9,694 nucleotides of DNA, taken from NCBI GenBank assembly GCA_036269895.1, contig DATBDN010000050.1, forward strand, positions 1 through 9,694, in the 5' to 3' direction. Of the stretch, positions 1 to 6,690 are shown one piece after another. Source of the stretch: DATBDN01 sp036269895 (GTDB lineage Bacteria > Actinomycetota > Thermoleophilia > Solirubrobacterales > Thermoleophilaceae). Position numbers and translations under genes: made by a program. The stretch's first letter is position 1. Each line of letters opens with the position of its first letter. The notes under the pieces were generated by a model. That model was not told where the DNA came from and searched no databases. It saw only the letters and a program-made list of their open reading frames with translations.

Positions 1-866
1 TGACCGAGGGCCTCGGTCACCCCGCCGACGTCCGTTGCAACCACCGGCAAGCCGCGAGCCAGAGCCTCCTTCACGACCATGCCGTACGTCTCGGCCCGCG
101 ACGGCAGCACCAGCAGGTCCGCCGTGGCGTAGCTGCGGTCGAGATCGGCGCCGGTTCGTGGTCCTGGGAAGGACACCCGGTCGCTCAGCCCGCTGTCGAA
201 CGAGCGGCGACGGAGAGCCCCGACGAACGCCGGGTCGCGATCCAGGCTGCCAACGAACACGCAGTGCCATGACTGGTCCTTCACAGCCGTCAGCGCATCA
301 AGCAGCACGTCCTGGCCCTTGTCGAAGGTCACCGTGGCCACGCAGAGCAATTCGTCGCCGGCTGCGGTCCCTGTTGCGAGCTCGGCGGCCTCAGCGCCAG
401 GCTCGGCGACATGCAGTCGGCCGCGGGGCAAGTGGTAGGCCTCGACCAACCGATGCCTGCTCCATGCGCTGGTCGTGACCACGGCGGCAGCGGCAGACAA
501 GACCGCGCGTTCGCGCTCCCGCGCATCGCCGGCCGCGCCGTCCGCCGACCGGAGTCCCAGCGGCATGTGCACGAGCACCACCAGATGCAGGCGCAGCGCC
601 TGCGGCACGAGCACCTCGGGCGCTGTCGACGCGATCAGTCCATCGATCAGCACGACGGCTTCGTCCGGGATCCGCTCGAGCACTGCGTCGAGCGCGTCGA
701 GCATCGCCGGGTCACGCCCGGGCCACGGGCCGGTTACGGCGTGCTCGTGTACCGCCCAGCCGATCGCGGTGAGCCCGCGGCAGAGCTGGCGGTCGTAAGC
801 GTTGCCTCCGCTCGGGCGGGCCGGGTCGTCGATGTCGTCGGGTACGACGAAATGCACCGCTGTCAC
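1..866 (-). CDS. GT4-family glycosyltransferase, 3' end beyond window
   Basis: Reading the minus strand from GTG at 866-864 gives 288 codons with no stop before the left edge, so the C-terminus is missing. The protein has the GT-B/GT4 layout. An N-terminal acceptor domain starts with a Rossmann-like strand and an SGGN loop (residues 19-22). A donor domain starts around residue 173 with CVATVTFDKGQDVLL (a sugar-nucleotide-binding KG.D.LL signature). The EX7E motif is present as E259 and E267 in PSRAETYGMVVKEAL, followed by GLPVVATDVGGVTE. GT4 enzymes transfer a sugar from an activated donor with retention; the donor and acceptor cannot be read here. The start GTG overlaps the TGA of the upstream PTPS-like gene (GTGA, 863-866), implying translational coupling. 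Its function is probably tied to the dehydrogenase/PTPS-like pair rather than to cell-wall synthesis, but that is inference. Family assignment is firm. Confidence 0.9.
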   Translation of the reverse strand, partial: MTAVHFVVPDDIDDPARPSGGNAYDRQLCRGLTAIGWAVHEHAVTGPWPGRDPAMLDALDAVLERIPDEAVVLIDGLIASTAPEVLVPQALRLHLVVLVHMPLGLRSADGAAGDARERERAVLSAAAAVVTTSAWSRHRLVEAYHLPRGRLHVAEPGAEAAELATGTAAGDELLCVATVTFDKGQDVLLDALTAVKDQSWHCVFVGSLDRDPAFVGALRRRSFDSGLSDRVSFPGPRTGADLDRSYATADLLVLPSRAETYGMVVKEALARGLPVVATDVGGVTEALG

Positions 867-1261
867 AGACCGCGCTCGTAGCTCGCCCAAGCGACGTGTG
901 ACTCGTGCAGCGTGACGACCAGGCCGTCGAGGTCCCGCGCCGTGTCGCCCAGCGCGCCGGCGTGGATTCTGTCTGCGAGTCGGTCCGCGACGACCCGAGC
1001 GAGCGCTTCGGTGGAGCTGTTCGTGCCCGCGAATGCGGATTCCTCGTCGAGGTTGCGGTACGTGAGCTCGGCCAACACAGCGTGCAGCTGCTTGCTTGCT
1101 CGGCCGATGTCGACCACGATGTCGTCGGCGTCGAGGGCCGCCCGCCGGAAGGTGGCGTCGACGACGTACGTCGCGCCGTGCAGACGCTGCGCGGGTCCGA
1201 AGACCTCGCCTCGGAAGCTGTGGGCGATCATCATGTGATCGCGGACAGTCACGCTGAACAC
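863..1261 (-). CDS. PTPS/QueD-fold (6-carboxytetrahydropterin synthase family) protein, catalytically degenerate
   Basis: A 132-residue protein of normal length for the tunnelling-fold PTPS/QueD family. Recognisable family landmarks are MIAH with H14 (first zinc His), RLHGA with H28 (second zinc His), IVVDIG near 48-53, NSSTEALA (81-88) and the substrate-anchoring glutamate E120 in VTLHESH, then AWASYE. The family normally has HGH, but residue 30 here is Ala, removing the third zinc ligand. The protein contains no cysteine, so the catalytic Cys is absent. The catalytic Asp-His pair is replaced by T67-Y68. A pterin-like pocket may survive without normal PTPS or QueD chemistry. GTG at 1261 is chosen because GGGAG (1268-1272) sits 6 nt upstream and it precedes a family-like N-terminus. 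The gene lies 3 bp after the dehydrogenase stop and overlaps the GT4 start by 4 bp. I recall similar sequences in Streptomyces, so the substitutions are probably a subfamily trait. Confidence 0.88.
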   Translation of the reverse strand: MFSVTVRDHMMIAHSFRGEVFGPAQRLHGATYVVDATFRRAALDADDIVVDIGRASKQLHAVLAELTYRNLDEESAFAGTNSSTEALARVVADRLADRIHAGALGDTARDLDGLVVTLHESHVAWASYERGL

Positions 1262-1264
1262 GAT

Positions 1265-2245
1265 CTACTCCCGCTGGTAGGTGATGGTGTGGCAGAGCGC
1301 CCGCAGGCTGCCCGCCGCCAGCCGGGGCATCAGGTCGGGCAGTTCCTCGAAGCGGGACTCCCCGGTGACGAGCGCATCGAAGGCGGGGTCACGCAGCAGG
1401 TCGAGGGCGAGTGCCAACCGGTCGCCCGTTGTGCGGCGCCCAGTGCGGGCCGGTGAGAGCGTGGAGACCTGGCTCGCGCGAATGCGGAGGCGACCCGAGT
1501 GGAACGCGCCACCGAGTGAAAGCCGGACCTCGCTGTCGCCGTACCAGCTGAGGTCGATGACGGTCCCCTCGGCTGCGAGCAGGTCAAGCGAGCGCTGGAG
1601 CCCGGTGGACGTCGCGCTGGCATGCATGACCAGGTCGCGCCCGCCGGGCGCGTCGGCCGGCAGCGCGAAGTCGACGCCCAGAGCGGCAGCGACATCGGCT
1701 CGAGCGGCGTCGACGTCTACGAGCGTGACCTCCAGCGCCGGGAACAGGCTCAGCACGCGCGCGACGCAGCAGCCGACCATCCCGGCGCCGACCACGGCGA
1801 CGCGGTCCCCGAGCAATGGCGCCGCGTCCCAGACTGCGTTGACGGCGGTCTCGACCGTCCCCGCGAGCACGGCCCGAGCCGGCGGCACACCGTCGGGCAC
1901 GACCGCCACCGCGCTGGCCGGCACAACGTAGGCAGTCTGGTGCGGGTAGAGACAGAAGACCGTCTGGCCGCGCAACTCGGGTGCGCCATGCTCCACGACG
2001 CCGACGTTGAGGTACCCATACTTGACCGGCGACGGGAAGTCTCCCTCTTGGAACGGCGCCCGCATCGCCGCGTACTGGCCCGCCGGCACAGCGCCCCGGA
2101 ACACCAGCGTCTCGGTGCCGCGGCTGATGCCCGACCGCAACGTGCGCACGAGCACCTCGTCGCGGCCGGGCTCAGGCAGCGTGACCGGCCGGATCTCACC
2201 GCGGCCGGGCGCGCGAAGCCAGAACGCGTGCGCCTCTTCGTTCAC
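1265..2245 (-). CDS. Zinc-binding-dehydrogenase-like MDR oxidoreductase lacking zinc ligands
   Basis: A 326-residue medium-chain dehydrogenase/reductase. The N-terminal GroES-like domain covers roughly residues 1-115, and the Rossmann domain has GAGMVG at 153-158. The acidic D177 at the end of the second strand suggests NAD(H) rather than NADP(H). The usual zinc cysteine of CG.CG.D is replaced in SGISRGTE (38-45), and the four-cysteine structural zinc lobe is missing: the only cysteines are C98, C159, C160 and C318. It therefore resembles zinc-independent, BchC-like or polyketide-type MDR proteins rather than alcohol dehydrogenases. GTG at 2245 is the first possible start after an in-frame stop (TAG at 2267-2269); no strong ribosome-binding site is visible. 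It appears to head the dehydrogenase / PTPS-like / GT4 operon. The sequence closely matches my memory of a Streptomyces protein encoded next to the same PTPS-like partner. Its substrate is unknown. Confidence 0.87.
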   Translation of the reverse strand: MNEEAHAFWLRAPGRGEIRPVTLPEPGRDEVLVRTLRSGISRGTETLVFRGAVPAGQYAAMRAPFQEGDFPSPVKYGYLNVGVVEHGAPELRGQTVFCLYPHQTAYVVPASAVAVVPDGVPPARAVLAGTVETAVNAVWDAAPLLGDRVAVVGAGMVGCCVARVLSLFPALEVTLVDVDAARADVAAALGVDFALPADAPGGRDLVMHASATSTGLQRSLDLLAAEGTVIDLSWYGDSEVRLSLGGAFHSGRLRIRASQVSTLSPARTGRRTTGDRLALALDLLRDPAFDALVTGESRFEELPDLMPRLAAGSLRALCHTITYQRE

Positions 2246-2269
2246 TCGAGGGAACCGTACGCCGTGCTA

Positions 2270-2279
2270 CGCACGTGCG
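2270..2279. promoter_or_regulatory. 10-bp perfect palindrome upstream of the dehydrogenase operon
   Basis: CGCACGTGCG is a perfect palindrome centred about 30 bp upstream of the dehydrogenase GTG, in the 56-bp gap after the VOC gene. A partly overlapping inverted pair GTGC/GCAC (2264-2267 and 2271-2274) lies beside it. Position suits an operator for the operon below, but short GC-rich palindromes arise by chance in such DNA, and no matching regulator is recognisable. Confidence 0.25.
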
Positions 2280-2301
2280 GGATCGAGCGCTGAAGGCGGC
2301 G

Positions 2302-2754
2302 CTACGCGTTGGACGCGGTGGAATCGTGTCCGTTTGGGATGTTCAGTGGCTGGGGTGCCGGCTGGGTGAACCGCAGTGGGTTACCGAACGGGTCGCGCAG
2401 CCCGCAGTCGATTCCGTAGAAGTGCTCGGTCGGCTCCTGCGTGAACTCGACGCCCTTGGCCACGAGCTCCTCGTAGGTCCCGCGGCAGTCGTCGGTGCTG
2501 AAGATCACGCCCGAGCCGCCGCCCTTGGCGACGAGCGCCCGGATCTCACGCGCAGTCTCCTCGTCGTGGCCCATTTCCGGCGTGGCGAGGACCAGCTCCG
2601 TGTCCGGCTTGCCCGGGACGGCGACCGTCACCCACCGAAAGCTCTCGAGGTCGGCGTCCGTCGTGAGCTCCAGTCCGAGCTTCCCGACGTAGTAGTCGAG
2701 CGCCTCGTCCTGGTCCAGTACGTAGATGAATGTGTGGGTCAGTGAGTTGAACAT
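2302..2754 (-). CDS. VOC (glyoxalase/bleomycin resistance) superfamily protein
   Basis: A 150-residue protein with the paired beta-alpha-beta-beta-beta VOC fold. The first module begins HTFIYVLDQDEALDYY with H7 at the usual first metal position and E53 in TELVL. The second module runs from GVIFSTDD to YGIDCGLRDPFGNPLRFTQ. In metal-dependent VOC enzymes the residue three after GN is normally Glu (GN.[IL]E); here it is R128, so canonical glyoxalase metal binding is doubtful. VOC proteins include dioxygenases, isomerases, fosfomycin/bleomycin resistance proteins and non-catalytic binders; the sequence does not decide. It starts at ATG 2754, 10 bp after the AraC-type gene, with only a weak ribosome-binding site, so it is probably expressed with that regulator. 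AraC-HTH plus VOC pairs of this kind are common in actinobacteria. Confidence 0.88.
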   Translation of the reverse strand: MFNSLTHTFIYVLDQDEALDYYVGKLGLELTTDADLESFRWVTVAVPGKPDTELVLATPEMGHDEETAREIRALVAKGGGSGVIFSTDDCRGTYEELVAKGVEFTQEPTEHFYGIDCGLRDPFGNPLRFTQPAPQPLNIPNGHDSTASNA

Positions 2755-2764
2755 GACCGCAAAC

Positions 2765-3235
2765 CTAAGGTCGACTCAGCGTCTGCGCTTCTCCAAAACT
2801 GCTGTCCTCGCGAACCTCCCGCGGCCGCGTCCACGCCATGACGACGCAAGTCGGGACGTACCCCGCGGTGCCGGCCCCGGCGCGCCACGCGGCACGGTAG
2901 GCGGTAGGTGACATGCCCAGCACGCGCCTGAACGTGCGGCTGAAGGTCCCCAGGCTCGTGAAGCCGACATCGAGGCAGATCTCGGTCACCGGCCGTTCGG
3001 TTTCGCGGAGCAGCGCCATCGCCCGCTCCAGCCGGCGCCGCTGCAGATATCGGTGAGGCGTCTCTCCGAAGGTCTGCTTGAAGGTGCGGATGAAATGCGC
3101 CTCCGATGTCAGCGCGGCCCGTGCCAGCGCGGGGAGGTCGAGCTGTTCCGCGTAGCGCCGATCCATGGTGTCGCGAGCACGTAGTAGTCGGCGGCTGGCG
3201 GGGTCGACGCGGACCACGAATTCGACCCTATCCAC
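2765..3235 (-). CDS. AraC-family transcriptional regulator (DNA-binding domain only)
   Basis: 156 residues that are almost entirely an AraC/XylS DNA-binding domain with no N-terminal sensor domain. The first helix-turn-helix lies near residues 34-55 (LPALARAALTSEAHFIRTFK). The second lies at about 82-105 and carries the family signature EICLDVGFTSLGTFSRTFRR, followed by G.SPTAYR. The C-terminal tail ends CVVMAWTRP, typical of the AraC members found beside VOC genes. It would act as a cytosolic transcription factor; how it senses a signal is not evident, and the VOC partner might serve as ligand-binding module (inference). GTG at 3235 is the longest start; GTG at 3217 has a better-placed AGGG upstream and is an alternative. 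It is divergent from the ligase/crotonase unit across 74 bp and could control it. Confidence 0.9.
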   Translation of the reverse strand: MDRVEFVVRVDPASRRLLRARDTMDRRYAEQLDLPALARAALTSEAHFIRTFKQTFGETPHRYLQRRRLERAMALLRETERPVTEICLDVGFTSLGTFSRTFRRVLGMSPTAYRAAWRAGAGTAGYVPTCVVMAWTRPREVREDSSFGEAQTLSRP

Positions 3236-3246
3236 CTGGTCGCGAC

Positions 3247-3270
3247 GGCGGTGGTGAAATCACGACCGTC
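3247..3270. promoter_or_regulatory. Imperfect inverted repeat in divergent promoter region
   Basis: In the 74-bp gap between the AraC-type gene and the ligase gene, GGCGGTGGTG (3247-3256) and CACGACCGTC (3261-3270) form ten-base arms with two mismatches around the spacer AAAT. The placement fits an operator serving one or both divergent genes. AraC proteins usually prefer direct repeats, so this may belong to another regulator or be fortuitous. Confidence 0.3.
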
Positions 3271-3293
3271 ATAGTCGAGCTTCGTTGGATCCC

Positions 3294-3300
3294 GAGGAGG
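3294..3300 (+). promoter_or_regulatory. Strong Shine-Dalgarno that fixes the ligase start
   Basis: GAGGAGG lies 9 nt before GTG at 3310. No comparable site supports any earlier start, and earlier in-frame starts would overlap the divergent AraC-type gene, so this site sets the ligase N-terminus. Confidence 0.75.
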
Positions 3301-3309
3301 ATTGAGCCC

Positions 3310-4521
3310 GTGCGCGACCTACTGCTGTGCGAGCAGATCGACTACCTGCGGGAGGCGTCGCCGTTCTACGCCGCACGGATTGACGGTCCTGTCCGCACCC
3401 TCGCCGACCTGCGGCAGCTGCCATTCCTCACGAAGGACGAGTTGCGCGCGGGCCAACAAGAGGATCCGCCCTTCGGTCCGCACCTCTGTGCCACGCGTGA
3501 AGACCTCGTTCGGATGCACGTGACGTCCGGCACGACTGGGGATCCGGTTGCCATCGGGCTGACCCGGGAGGACCACGACGCAAACAGCGCGATTGGCGGC
3601 GAGGCATTCCGGATCGCCGGCGTGCGAACCGACGACACGGTCGCGCATTGCTTGAACTACGCGCTCTATGCGGGCGGGATCGCCGACCACATGGCCCTCG
3701 AGGCCTCTGGCGCGACGGTGGTGCCGGTCGGCGTCGGACAGTCGCGACGGCTGCTCGACTTGGTCCCACGCCTGCGGATCACTGCGATCTTCGGGACGCT
3801 GTCGTTTCCTGCGTACCTGGCGCGTCGCGCGACCGAGGCCGGCATCGAACCGCGCTCACTCGGGCTGCGCCACATCGTCACCGCCGGTGAGCCCGGCGCG
3901 GGACTGGCCGCTGTCCGCCGCGAGATCGAGAGCGCATGGGGCGTCAGCGTGCGCGATACGTTCGGGATGAGCGATGTCTGGTCGACCATGGCGGGCGACT
4001 GCGGCCAAGGGGAAGGACTGCACCTGACATGCCAGGACCACGCGATCGTCGAGCTGATCGATCCCGACTCGGATGAGCCGCTGGCGTTCGAGGATGGCGC
4101 ACGCGGCGAACTGGTCTGGACGCACCTTCGGCGCACGGCCTCGCCGCTGTTGCGCTATCGCTCGAGCGATCTGGCGCGCGTGTGGACATCGCCGTGCGCG
4201 TGCGGGAGGACGACGCCGCGGATCCGCATCGACGGACGGCGCGACGACATGCTCAGGGTGCGCGCGGTCAACGTCTACCCGCAAGCGATCGGGGCGCTCC
4301 TGGCAGCTCATCCGGAGCTCGGTCGCTGGCGGGTGGTGGCCGACCACGACCCCATCGAGCCACCGCTCCACGTGGAGGTCGAGGCGCCACCCGATACTGA
4401 CACCACGGCCATCGCGGCAGAGCTGCAAGATCGCCTGCGGGCGCAATTCGAAGTCGTCCGCCTGGACCCGGGCACGTTGCCGGTTGCCGAGCACAAGACA
4501 CCTGTGGTCGAACGGCGGTGA
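3310..4521 (+). CDS. Phenylacetate-CoA ligase (PaaK)-like acyl-CoA ligase
   Basis: 403 residues from GTG 3310, close to but slightly shorter than usual PaaK-type ligases. It belongs to the adenylate-forming superfamily, which activates a carboxylic acid with ATP and transfers it to CoA. Visible PaaK features in order: the N-terminal YLREASPFYAARI helix; LADLRQLPFLTKDELR; the P-loop HVTSGTTGDP (72-77 core); YALYAGGIADH; the A5 core DTFGMSD (216-222); YRSSDLARV with D287; CACGRTTPRI (296-305); the A8 hinge GRRDDMLRV (309-317) with VNVYP; and K396 near the C-terminus in the position of the adenylation lysine. The substrate is probably an aromatic or related acid by family, not shown by sequence. 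It overlaps the crotonase start by GTGA, so the two are likely made in step. Family assignment is firm; calling it paaK is not justified because no paaABCDE genes are present. Confidence 0.9.
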   Translation: MRDLLLCEQIDYLREASPFYAARIDGPVRTLADLRQLPFLTKDELRAGQQEDPPFGPHLCATREDLVRMHVTSGTTGDPVAIGLTREDHDANSAIGGEAFRIAGVRTDDTVAHCLNYALYAGGIADHMALEASGATVVPVGVGQSRRLLDLVPRLRITAIFGTLSFPAYLARRATEAGIEPRSLGLRHIVTAGEPGAGLAAVRREIESAWGVSVRDTFGMSDVWSTMAGDCGQGEGLHLTCQDHAIVELIDPDSDEPLAFEDGARGELVWTHLRRTASPLLRYRSSDLARVWTSPCACGRTTPRIRIDGRRDDMLRVRAVNVYPQAIGALLAAHPELGRWRVVADHDPIEPPLHVEVEAPPDTDTTAIAAELQDRLRAQFEVVRLDPGTLPVAEHKTPVVERR

Positions 4522-5261
4522 GCGTCGCGGCGACAGAGATCGGGCCAGGGCTGCTGGTCACCTGGGACCGCCAAGCGCGACGCAATGCGTGGGACCTCGA
4601 GACGATGACGGCGATCGCGGATGCGATCGAGACCGCGCCCGACGAGAAGGCGCGCTGCGTCGTGTTGCGCGGCGCCGGCGAGCATTGGTCGGCGGGCGAC
4701 GACCTCCACTCCGCGCTCGAGGGCACGAAGGAGACGTGGACGCAGACGATCGCGGCGTTCCAGAGGCTGACCCGCGTGGTGCTGGCCTCGCCGGTCCCAG
4801 TCCTGTGCGCGATCGACGGCTGGTGCGTTGGCGGCGCGCTCGAGTTCGCGGCGTCGTGCGATCTGCGCATATGCACCGACCGCGTCCGGCTGCTCACGCC
4901 CGAGGTCACGATCGGCTTCGTGTTCTCGAACGGCGCCGCGTTCTTCCTCCCACATGTTCTCGGCGAGACACGTGCGCGCGAGTTGCTGCTCGCGGGCGAG
5001 CCGCGGGACATCGGCTGGGCGGACGGCTTCGCGAACGAGGTCGTGGCGCCCGACCAACTCGATGCGGCGATCGACCGCTGGGTCGAGCGGCTGGCGGCTC
5101 CCGGCGGCGAGGCGGTTGCCGCCACGAAGCGAATCCTGAACGAGCGCTTCGGCGACCTGATGGAAGCGACGCTCGAGCGCGAGGCGCGCTGGTGCGTGGA
5201 CCTATACGACCGTCCCGAGGCACGCGCGGCGCTGCAAGACTTCCGCGCGCGCCGGCGCTAG
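4518..5261 (+). CDS. Enoyl-CoA hydratase/isomerase (crotonase) family protein
   Basis: 247 residues, a normal length for a single-domain crotonase. The first oxyanion-hole segment is HWSAGDDL (56-63). The second is IDGWCVGGALEFAASCDLRI, with G105-G106. Both glutamates used by classical enoyl-CoA hydratases are in place: E109 (GGALE) and E129 (TPEVTIG). The protein is therefore likely to be an active hydratase or a closely related lyase/isomerase acting on an acyl-CoA thioester. The GTG start overlaps the ligase stop (GTGA, 4518-4521). Context suggests it uses the CoA ester made by the ligase; a ligase plus crotonase pair could carry out hydration or retro-aldol side-chain shortening, as in the feruloyl-CoA route, but that is speculation. 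There is no dehydrogenase or thiolase nearby to complete beta-oxidation. Confidence 0.92.
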   Translation: MSVAATEIGPGLLVTWDRQARRNAWDLETMTAIADAIETAPDEKARCVVLRGAGEHWSAGDDLHSALEGTKETWTQTIAAFQRLTRVVLASPVPVLCAIDGWCVGGALEFAASCDLRICTDRVRLLTPEVTIGFVFSNGAAFFLPHVLGETRARELLLAGEPRDIGWADGFANEVVAPDQLDAAIDRWVERLAAPGGEAVAATKRILNERFGDLMEATLEREARWCVDLYDRPEARAALQDFRARRR

Positions 5262-5265
5262 CCGG
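5252..5265. terminator. Small hairpin between convergent crotonase and GT2 genes
   Basis: CCGGC (5252-5256), loop GCTA and GCCGG (5261-5265) form a perfect five-pair stem exactly in the junction of two convergent genes that are only 4 bp apart. It could slow transcription from both sides. There is no T tract, so intrinsic termination is doubtful. Confidence 0.2.
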
Positions 5266-6690
5266 TCAGCGGGTGAGCGGGGTCGGTGCGGCGGACGGCG
5301 CTTCTTCAAGCGCCTCGCGCGGGATCTCGCCCCATCCGGGTCGCCGCCCAAGCGCGAGCCTGATCGTGCCGCTGGTGCGCCAGATGGCGAGCAACGGGTG
5401 GTACCAGAGGCACTCCAACAGCCCCCAGCCGAGCATCCGAGTGAGGTCCCGGCGGCTGTACCCGTGAAACGCGGTCTCCTGCACCAGCAGCGCCATCAAC
5501 GTCTGCACCTGGCCGAACAGCACCGTGACGAGCAACATCGCGGCCGCCCACGGCCACGCCGCCACGTCAACGATCAGCAGGACGATCGCCACCGTCCAGC
5601 CCACGAGCGCGAGCATCGGCGAGAGGGCCTCAAAGAAGGCGAGGTACGGCAACGCGAGGAGTCCGGCGGCGCCGTAGCGCGCGCGGCCGAGCATCGAGTC
5701 GTGCAGCTTTAGCGTCTCCAGCAGGCCGACCTGCCAGCGCACGCGCTGACCTCGCAGGTCCGAGAGCGCGCTAGGAGCCTGCGTCCAGCAGATCGCGTCG
5801 GCGGCATAGAGCACGCTCGCATCCGGCCACTCCGGACGCAGTCGGTGGTGCAGGCGCACCGTTAGCTCCATGTCCTCGCCCATCGTGCTTGGCAGGAAGC
5901 CGCCGACGTCGATCAGTGTCTCGCGCCGGAACAGCCCGAACGCACCGCTGACGAGCAGCAGGGCGTTCAGGCGCGACCAGGCGATGCGCGTGCCGAGGAA
6001 GCCGCGGACGTACTCGAGCGTCTGCATCGCCGCGATCCCACCTCCGACCCTGGCGACCTCGACCCGCCCGTGCGAGATGCGCGACTCGTTCGCGACGCGG
6101 ATGCTTCCACCGACCGCGAGGCACTCGTCCGGATATTCCTCGAACGGTCGCAGCGCTTTGATCAGCGCGTCCGGCTCGAGCAGGCTGTCGGCGTCGGTGA
6201 CGGCCACGAGCTCGTGGCGGGCGATGCTGAGGCCGACATTGAGCGCGTCGGCGCGGCCGCCGTTCGTCTTCTTGACGATCCGCAGCGAAGGCGCGCGCCG
6301 GGCGGCGTAGAGGCCCTCGAGCTCAGCGGTCTGGAGTGCGAGCCCGGTGCCGATCGGTACTGGGACGAGGCCGAATGCGGCGTCCAGGCGCTCGAACGTC
6401 GCGTCGGTTGACCCGTCGTCGACGACCACGACTTCGAGCGGCGCGTAGTCCTGGTCGAGGAGCGCCGACACCGTTGTGACAACCACCTCCTGCTCGTTGA
6501 AGGCGGGCACGAGCACGCTGATGCCGGGTCGGTGCGATTGCGGCCGCAGCCCGGAGCGGCGCGGCTGGCGGCCGCGCACGAGCCACGCGGTCTCGCCGTA
6601 GGACATCGCCAGCAACGCGATCGTCAGCAGGTTGTAGACGGCGAAGTAGACAACGAGCACGAGCAAGGCGATGGCGAGCACGTCATTCAC
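5266..6690 (-). CDS. Processive GT2-family membrane glycosyltransferase (BcsA/PgaC/HAS-like)
   Basis: 474 residues from GTG 6690. One N-terminal membrane helix (about 4-28) precedes a cytosolic GT-A domain with SVLVPAFNEQE, VVVDDGSTD (D91-D92), GGRADALNVG, the DxD motif DAD (166-168), GED (271-273, acceptor-base region) and Q315-R318-W319 of the QxxRW motif. These match polymerising synthases such as cellulose, hyaluronan or PNAG synthases. Several C-terminal membrane helices follow (about 340-405 and 420-437). It probably polymerises and exports a surface polysaccharide from a nucleotide sugar; the sugar is unknown. No PilZ domain is present, so direct c-di-GMP control is not indicated. GTG 6690 was chosen because it overlaps the TGA of the HEAT gene (GTGA, 6687-6690), has GGAG 8 nt upstream, and begins right before the membrane helix. 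An ATG at 6732 would overlap the HEAT gene by 46 bp. Confidence 0.92.
   Translation of the reverse strand: MNDVLAIALLVLVVYFAVYNLLTIALLAMSYGETAWLVRGRQPRRSGLRPQSHRPGISVLVPAFNEQEVVVTTVSALLDQDYAPLEVVVVDDGSTDATFERLDAAFGLVPVPIGTGLALQTAELEGLYAARRAPSLRIVKKTNGGRADALNVGLSIARHELVAVTDADSLLEPDALIKALRPFEEYPDECLAVGGSIRVANESRISHGRVEVARVGGGIAAMQTLEYVRGFLGTRIAWSRLNALLLVSGAFGLFRRETLIDVGGFLPSTMGEDMELTVRLHHRLRPEWPDASVLYAADAICWTQAPSALSDLRGQRVRWQVGLLETLKLHDSMLGRARYGAAGLLALPYLAFFEALSPMLALVGWTVAIVLLIVDVAAWPWAAAMLLVTVLFGQVQTLMALLVQETAFHGYSRRDLTRMLGWGLLECLWYHPLLAIWRTSGTIRLALGRRPGWGEIPREALEEAPSAAPTPLTR

Noticed and set aside
3106..3309. In-frame upstream extension of the ligase (would add 68 residues)
   Set aside because: It overlaps the divergent AraC-type gene, has no family similarity, and GAGGAGG sits correctly before GTG 3310.
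4073..5467. Long plus-strand open frame across the ligase, crotonase and GT2 genes
   Set aside because: Arg/Ala/Pro-rich shadow typical of GC-rich DNA, with no domain, and it crosses three well-supported genes.
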